Below are positions 5,722-9,539 of a DNA stretch of 9,539 bases, piece by piece. Within the stretch, counting starts at the first letter, position 1. Each line of letters begins with the position of its first letter. The position numbers and the translations under genes were made by a program. The notes below the pieces were generated by a model that was not told where the DNA came from, ran no database searches, and worked only from the letters and a program-made list of their open reading frames with translations. This DNA comes from DASVLX01 sp035552275. Lineage in GTDB: Bacteria > Actinomycetota > Actinomycetes > Mycobacteriales > Pseudonocardiaceae. The stretch covers positions 1 to 9,539 of the forward strand of contig DASZLR010000072.1 of assembly GCA_035552275.1 (NCBI GenBank), written 5' to 3'.

Positions 5722-8700
5722 TCAGCCCACCGTGTAGTGATATGGGATCGAGATCAACTCGTCGGCACTCCCGTTGGCCGCGGTGTCGTCCACGCACAGG
5801 AACCCGGCGACGGCGGCTCCCCTGGCCTGGTCCGGGGTCAGCGTGACGGTGATCGTGCCGGTCTGACCGGCGGCGATGGCCAACGGAGTGGCCTTCGTTC
5901 CGTGCTGCCAGACATCGCCGGTGGACGAGGTGGCCGCCGGATCGAATGCCAGGGTGTGCGCGAAGAGTTCGAGATCGGCGGTGCCGGGAGTCGAGCCGCC
6001 GAACGGTCCGACCGGATCGGCCTGCAACAGCCAGGAACCGGGGCTGACGGCCGGCGAGTCCACATAGGTCATCGCCACGTTGTCCGGCCCCGGCGTGCCG
6101 AACACCTCGGGTTGGCCGGTCGCCGCCGCCAGATCGGCGGTCACCGGCGCCGAGCCGGACGCGACCGCGACCAGCCCGGTGGTCTCCGTCGGCACGACAT
6201 AGCCGGCCTGCGCGAACGGCCGCATACTGACCCCGGACTCGGCGCCGTCGGCCGCCAGTCGCAGGTCGGTCACCGCGGTGGATCGCGGGTCCACGAAGAA
6301 GGATTCCGGGACTCCGGCGGTGTTGTGCACCCGCACGGTGAACGTCCGAGGCCTGCCCGCCGGCAGCACGGCGCCGTTGGGCAGGCCGGCGGCGGTGATG
6401 TCGACCTGGTCGAACCGTAGGTGTCCGGTGAACCGCTCATCGGTGGTGGATCCGCTCACCGGATTGGCGACAATGACCACATAGGACCATCGACCCGGTC
6501 GAGGATTGTGCACTGTGGACCGCAGCGACGCGGTGAACGCGGTGGGATCGCCGTTGGCGTCGGTGGCTCGCACAGTGGTGGCCTGGCTGAGAATCTGGCC
6601 GTCGGGACTGACCAGATAGCCGTAGACCTGTTGCCGCACATCGCCGTCCAGCGTCACGTCGATATCCGCGTCCCGTTTGCCGGCCGGCATGTCGAACAGA
6701 TAGGTGTTCTGCTGCGCGGGGCTGCCGCCCCGGCCGTTGCCGCCGGTGATCGTCCCGGAGAAATCGCCCGACAGCAGGCTGCGCAGCACCACCGGCAGCG
6801 CGAACCGCGGCCCGGTGTTGGTGTTCGGTCCGGCGGCGTTGTTCGGTCCGGCGGTGTCCAGCTCCATGGCGGCCACCTGGTCGCCGGGCTGGGCGGGGGT
6901 GCTCGCGGTGATCCGGAGCTGGCCGGACTGCCCTGGCGCGAGGGTCAGGGTTCCGGGCGTGACCGCCCCGAATGGCGCGTATTTGCTGGTGGTGAACCGA
7001 TAGCTGACCAGTCCGCTGAACCCGGTGGCCGCCCGCCGGCCGTAGATCACCGCGTGCCAGACACCGGGCATCGGCGTGTGCGCGTCGACATGCCCGAAGT
7101 CCGGTCCGGTCATGGCCTGCGGCAAGGTGAAGCCGGCCAGATCACCCTTCGGGTCCAGCACGGCCATGGCGATGGGCGGACCGGTCGGCGACTGCCAGGC
7201 GATCGAGGCGTCCAGATGATCGGCCCCCGCCGGTACGGTGAACGGCTGGGTCACGTAGTCCTCGGGCGTTCCGGACGGCCCGGGAAAGGTCGGCGCGGGC
7301 GCGGTCGTGTCCAACTGGATCGCGCCCCGATCGTCGGAGGTCACTGTGGACAGTGCCCGGCCGTGCGCGGTGATCGTCCGCGCCGTCTTGCCGACGTTGG
7401 TCACCCGCAGGTTGAAGCCCTCGGCGGCGCCCGGCGCGTCGGTCGCGGTGAACTGGCCGGAGTCGAACAGCAGCCCGTCGCTGCCCTGCGCGGCGCGCAC
7501 CGCCGCCAGCGCGTTGAGCAGGCCGGCGCCCTGCCGATCCGCCGGGTCGTACTCGTCGGTCGCGGTGCTGGTGAGGATCTGCTTGACCTGGGCCGGCGTC
7601 GGCCGAATCCCGCCGTGCGCGTTCTGGTACGCCTCGATCACCAGCGCGGCCGCGCCGGCCACCAGCGGAGCGGCCTCGCTGGTGCCGCCGAACGGCTGGA
7701 CCGCCGCCGGTTTCCCTTGGTAGTTCACGCATCCCTGATACAGCGCGGCATTCGCCGTGCACAGCGCCCAGCCCTCGTCGCCGGGCGCCAGCAGATCGTC
7801 GACGCGGCCGTTCTGGGCGACCCCGCCGGAGCTGATCGCGGACACGTTGTCGCTCTCCCAGCCGGTCATGCCGGGCAACTGGCTGCGGACCTGCGCCTGC
7901 AACCGGAACGTGGTCGACGCGCCGACGGTGATCACCGTCGGGTCGCTGGCCGGGCTGCCGATGGTGTTGCGGTAGCCGGCGTCGCCGGCGCTGGCGACCA
8001 CCGTGGTGCCGGCCGCGATCGCCGCCCGGTTGGCCAGCGTGAACGGGTCGGTGTTGTGGTCGGGGTAGGGGTTGCCGCCCAGCGACTCGTTGAGCACGTC
8101 GACGTGGTCCACGGTGACCGCGTAGTCGATGGCCTGGAGCAGCGCGGAAGTAGAGCCGAAACCGTTGGACGCCACCACTTTCAGCCCGACCAGCGACGCG
8201 CCGGGCGCCATTCCGAGTACCCGGATCGTGCAGCCCTTGGGCAGCGCGGCGACATCGGACAGGTCGTAACGCTGCCGGCCCTGCGCGGCGATGGTGCTGG
8301 CGTCGCCGAACGCCTCCCGGTCGTCCCCGGTGGTCGCGGTGCCCTCGCCGGTGAAGTCCTGGTAGTCGCTGAAGACCTTGGTGCCGTCCGGCCGCACGAA
8401 ATCCGGGTTGGCGGTGTCCACGCCATCAGCGAGGTACGCCACCTTGACGCCCTGGCCGGTGGCCAGCGACTGGGCCTGCGGCCGGCTCGGATCGGCGAAC
8501 GCGGCATTGGTGACCTGCAACGCCTCCGGTTCCAACAACGGCTTGCTCGGATCGGCCGGGCACAGCGGCTGGGCCGGCCCTGTCGGCCCGGTGGGCGCGG
8601 CGGGCTGGTCGGCGAGCCGGATCGGCCGGTCGGGCAGCACGGCGGCGACTCGGGGATCGTTCGCCAACTGGTCGCGCTGGGCCGGTGTGACGGTCGCGGC

Positions 8701-8970
8701 GAACCCGTTGACCAGCCTGAACTGGCTGATCCCGGTGGCCCCAGCCGCCTTGAGCTGGTTGATCAGCGGGAGCTGGTCAGCGCCGGGGGCGAAGGTCCGA
8801 GCGCCGCCGGTCGGCTGGTCCCGGAGCAGCGCGATCACCGGCTGCCGGGCCTGCGTGGCCAATGCGGCCGTGATCGGCTGGGATCGGTGCACGGTGGTCA
8901 CCGCCAACACCGACACGAGCACGACACCGGTGGCCACAGTGGACTTCAGACGCATCCGCACCCGTAACAC
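5722..8970 (-). CDS. Secreted subtilisin-fold protease with sedolisin-like active-site residues
   Basis: The frame gives 1082 residues from GTG 8970, used for numbering here. GTG 8961 (AGGG about 8 bases upstream) and ATG 8955 are also good starts and remove only 3 or 5 residues. Order: a Sec-type signal with basic start, hydrophobic core about 11-28 and likely cut after ALA38; an I9-like inhibitory propeptide about 43-120 (LVNGFAATVTPAQ, DPRVAAVLPD); a peptidase domain about 165-495; then about 580 residues of beta-sandwich and PPC-like repeats. The nucleophile is S431 in GGTSEAAP. The usual Asp of DTG is Ala181 (followed by D182-G), the HGTH histidine region reads EAFGD (E219, D223), and the oxyanion Asn of AGN is D330 (SAGDAG). 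No His occurs from 29 to 288. E-x-x-x-D, Asp and Ser match the sedolisin (S53) set. Cys404/Cys414 could form a disulfide. No membrane anchor or LPxTG is seen. It probably shares a transcript with the Rhs gene 20 bases downstream; whether it is active, and on what, is unknown. Confidence 0.92.
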   Translation of the reverse strand: MLRVRMRLKSTVATGVVLVSVLAVTTVHRSQPITAALATQARQPVIALLRDQPTGGARTFAPGADQLPLINQLKAAGATGISQFRLVNGFAATVTPAQRDQLANDPRVAAVLPDRPIRLADQPAAPTGPTGPAQPLCPADPSKPLLEPEALQVTNAAFADPSRPQAQSLATGQGVKVAYLADGVDTANPDFVRPDGTKVFSDYQDFTGEGTATTGDDREAFGDASTIAAQGRQRYDLSDVAALPKGCTIRVLGMAPGASLVGLKVVASNGFGSTSALLQAIDYAVTVDHVDVLNESLGGNPYPDHNTDPFTLANRAAIAAGTTVVASAGDAGYRNTIGSPASDPTVITVGASTTFRLQAQVRSQLPGMTGWESDNVSAISSGGVAQNGRVDDLLAPGDEGWALCTANAALYQGCVNYQGKPAAVQPFGGTSEAAPLVAGAAALVIEAYQNAHGGIRPTPAQVKQILTSTATDEYDPADRQGAGLLNALAAVRAAQGSDGLLFDSGQFTATDAPGAAEGFNLRVTNVGKTARTITAHGRALSTVTSDDRGAIQLDTTAPAPTFPGPSGTPEDYVTQPFTVPAGADHLDASIAWQSPTGPPIAMAVLDPKGDLAGFTLPQAMTGPDFGHVDAHTPMPGVWHAVIYGRRAATGFSGLVSYRFTTSKYAPFGAVTPGTLTLAPGQSGQLRITASTPAQPGDQVAAMELDTAGPNNAAGPNTNTGPRFALPVVLRSLLSGDFSGTITGGNGRGGSPAQQNTYLFDMPAGKRDADIDVTLDGDVRQQVYGYLVSPDGQILSQATTVRATDANGDPTAFTASLRSTVHNPRPGRWSYVVIVANPVSGSTTDERFTGHLRFDQVDITAAGLPNGAVLPAGRPRTFTVRVHNTAGVPESFFVDPRSTAVTDLRLAADGAESGVSMRPFAQAGYVVPTETTGLVAVASGSAPVTADLAAATGQPEVFGTPGPDNVAMTYVDSPAVSPGSWLLQADPVGPFGGSTPGTADLELFAHTLAFDPAATSSTGDVWQHGTKATPLAIAAGQTGTITVTLTPDQARGAAVAGFLCVDDTAANGSADELISIPYHYTVG

Positions 8971-9023
8971 CCTGTGTCAACATGGTCACAAGGGCAAACA
9001 GCCACGCGAACCCGGTCGGGTGA
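8971..9023. promoter_or_regulatory. Short nudC-protease gap with imperfect palindrome
   Basis: This 53-base gap holds an imperfect inverted repeat, TGTGTCAACATGGTCACA at 8973-8990, with four-base outer arms TGTG/CACA plus two inner matches. On the minus strand TTGACA (8980-8975) looks like a -35 box, but no -10 box follows at 16-18 bases. ACCCGGTCGGGT (9010-9021) is a near-palindrome but its loop is too small, and no T-run follows, so no terminator is supported. The protease gene could therefore be read through from nudC or have its own weak promoter here. Confidence 0.25.
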
Positions 9024-9539
9024 TCAACCCGCCCAGGCGGTGAGCATCTGACCGGCGATGGACACCGGTCCGGGCAGGCCCAGCGGCCCCTCGCCGGCCA
9101 GTGCGGCGCGCACCGCGGCGCGGTCGACCCAGCGGGCTTCCTCGATCTCGCCGTCGGCCAGTTTCAGCGGCGCGGACGGGTCGGCGACCGCCGCGAAGCC
9201 GATCATCAGCGAGCGCGGGAACGGCCACGGCTGGTTGCCCAGGTACCGGACGTCCCGCACCTCGACGCCGACTTCCTCGGCGATCTCCCGCCGCACGCAG
9301 TCCTCCAGCGACTCGCCGGCCTCTACGAAACCGGCCAGCACCGACAGCCGGTTCTCCGGCCAGTTCGCGCCGCGAGCCAGCAGCACCTGCCCGCCGTTGA
9401 CGCCGATTCCGTCGTGCACCAGGCAGATCACCGCCGGATCGGTGCGCGGGTACTCCTCCCGGCCGCAGTCGGTGCACCGGCTGGTCCAGCCGGCCCGTTC
9501 CAGCCGGGTCGGCGCCCCACAGCGGGCGCAGAACCGGGC
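9024..9539 (-). CDS. nudC: NADH pyrophosphatase NudC, zinc-ribbon Nudix hydrolase (partial)
   Basis: The last 171 residues and TGA stop are visible; the N-terminal part lies beyond the right edge. The visible part starts in the zinc ribbon, with CxxC pairs at visible residues 4/7 and 22/25. It continues into the Nudix fold with a complete Nudix box GX5EX7REUXEEXGU at 70-92 (GFVEAGE to REIAEEVGV), and has NQPWPFPRS at 102-110, the SQPWPFPxS-type signature that sets NADH-specific NudC apart from other Nudix enzymes. The family cleaves NAD(H) to NMN(H) and AMP with a divalent metal and can remove NAD caps from RNA 5' ends. It acts in the cytosol. GC and codon use match the chromosome. The shorter frame beginning at GTG 9431 would omit the zinc ribbon and is not the real start. 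It is probably a housekeeping neighbour unrelated to the toxin locus. Confidence 0.93.
   Translation of the reverse strand, partial: ARFCARCGAPTRLERAGWTSRCTDCGREEYPRTDPAVICLVHDGIGVNGGQVLLARGANWPENRLSVLAGFVEAGESLEDCVRREIAEEVGVEVRDVRYLGNQPWPFPRSLMIGFAAVADPSAPLKLADGEIEEARWVDRAAVRAALAGEGPLGLPGPVSIAGQMLTAWAG

Noticed and set aside
5702..5797. Longer Rhs start at ATG 5797
   Set aside because: It would overlap the protease C-terminus by 76 bases and add 32 Arg-rich residues before the typical GLLDDLE start of this protein class. GTG 5701 lies just after the protease stop.
6421..8967. An 848-codon plus-strand frame opposite the protease gene
   Set aside because: Same cause: codon-register mirror of a high-GC gene lacking TTA/CTA/TCA. 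The product is Arg/Gly/His-rich and non-domain-like.
8975..8980. TTGACA as a -35 promoter box for the protease gene (minus strand)
   Set aside because: No acceptable -10 hexamer follows at 16-18 bases; the expected position reads CGGATG and lies at the start codons.
9010..9021. ACCCGGTCGGGT as a nudC terminator hairpin
   Set aside because: The loop would be two bases, the stem is short, and no T-run follows on the minus strand.

Overview
The window is about 70% GC over most of its length, with strong avoidance of A/T-ending codons and frequent GTG starts. Together with a WXG-type N-terminal module fused to an Rhs/YD-repeat protein, this points to the chromosome of a filamentous or related high-GC actinomycete. 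The genus cannot be fixed from this sequence. All well-supported genes lie on the minus strand, so the locus reads right to left.

Layout in transcription order: (1) 9539-9024, the 3' portion of nudC, a Zn-ribbon Nudix NADH pyrophosphatase cut by the right edge. (2) 8970-5722, a large secreted protease of subtilisin-like (S8) fold. It has lost the usual Asp and His and instead shows a sedolisin-like Glu/Asp/Asp/Ser set. (3) After 20 nt, 5701-1091, a 1536-residue Rhs protein: T7SS/WXG-type N-terminus, DUF6531-like segment, about 27 YD repeats, Rhs core ending in DPLGL, and a 92-residue toxin tip. (4) 1091-537, a probable immunity gene whose ATG overlaps the Rhs stop codon (TAATG). (5) 509-51, a small LRV/HEAT-like repeat protein, possibly a second immunity or accessory protein. 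(6) On the plus strand at the left edge, a possible 3' end of a convergent gene, stopping at 119.

GC content falls from about 70% in the Rhs body to about 62% in the toxin tip and about 52-55% across the two downstream genes, then jumps to about 73% at position ~119. The toxin tip plus downstream genes therefore look like an exchanged cassette placed behind a native Rhs delivery body.

Inferred working model: the protease and the Rhs protein are made from one transcript and exported (signal peptide for the protease; probably a type VII-like route for Rhs). The Rhs core encloses and releases the tip toxin, and the translationally coupled 184-residue protein protects the producer. No secretion machinery, RNA gene, IS element or CRISPR array is visible. 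No gene-free stretch exceeds 70 bases; the only gaps are 510-536, 5702-5721 and 8971-9023.
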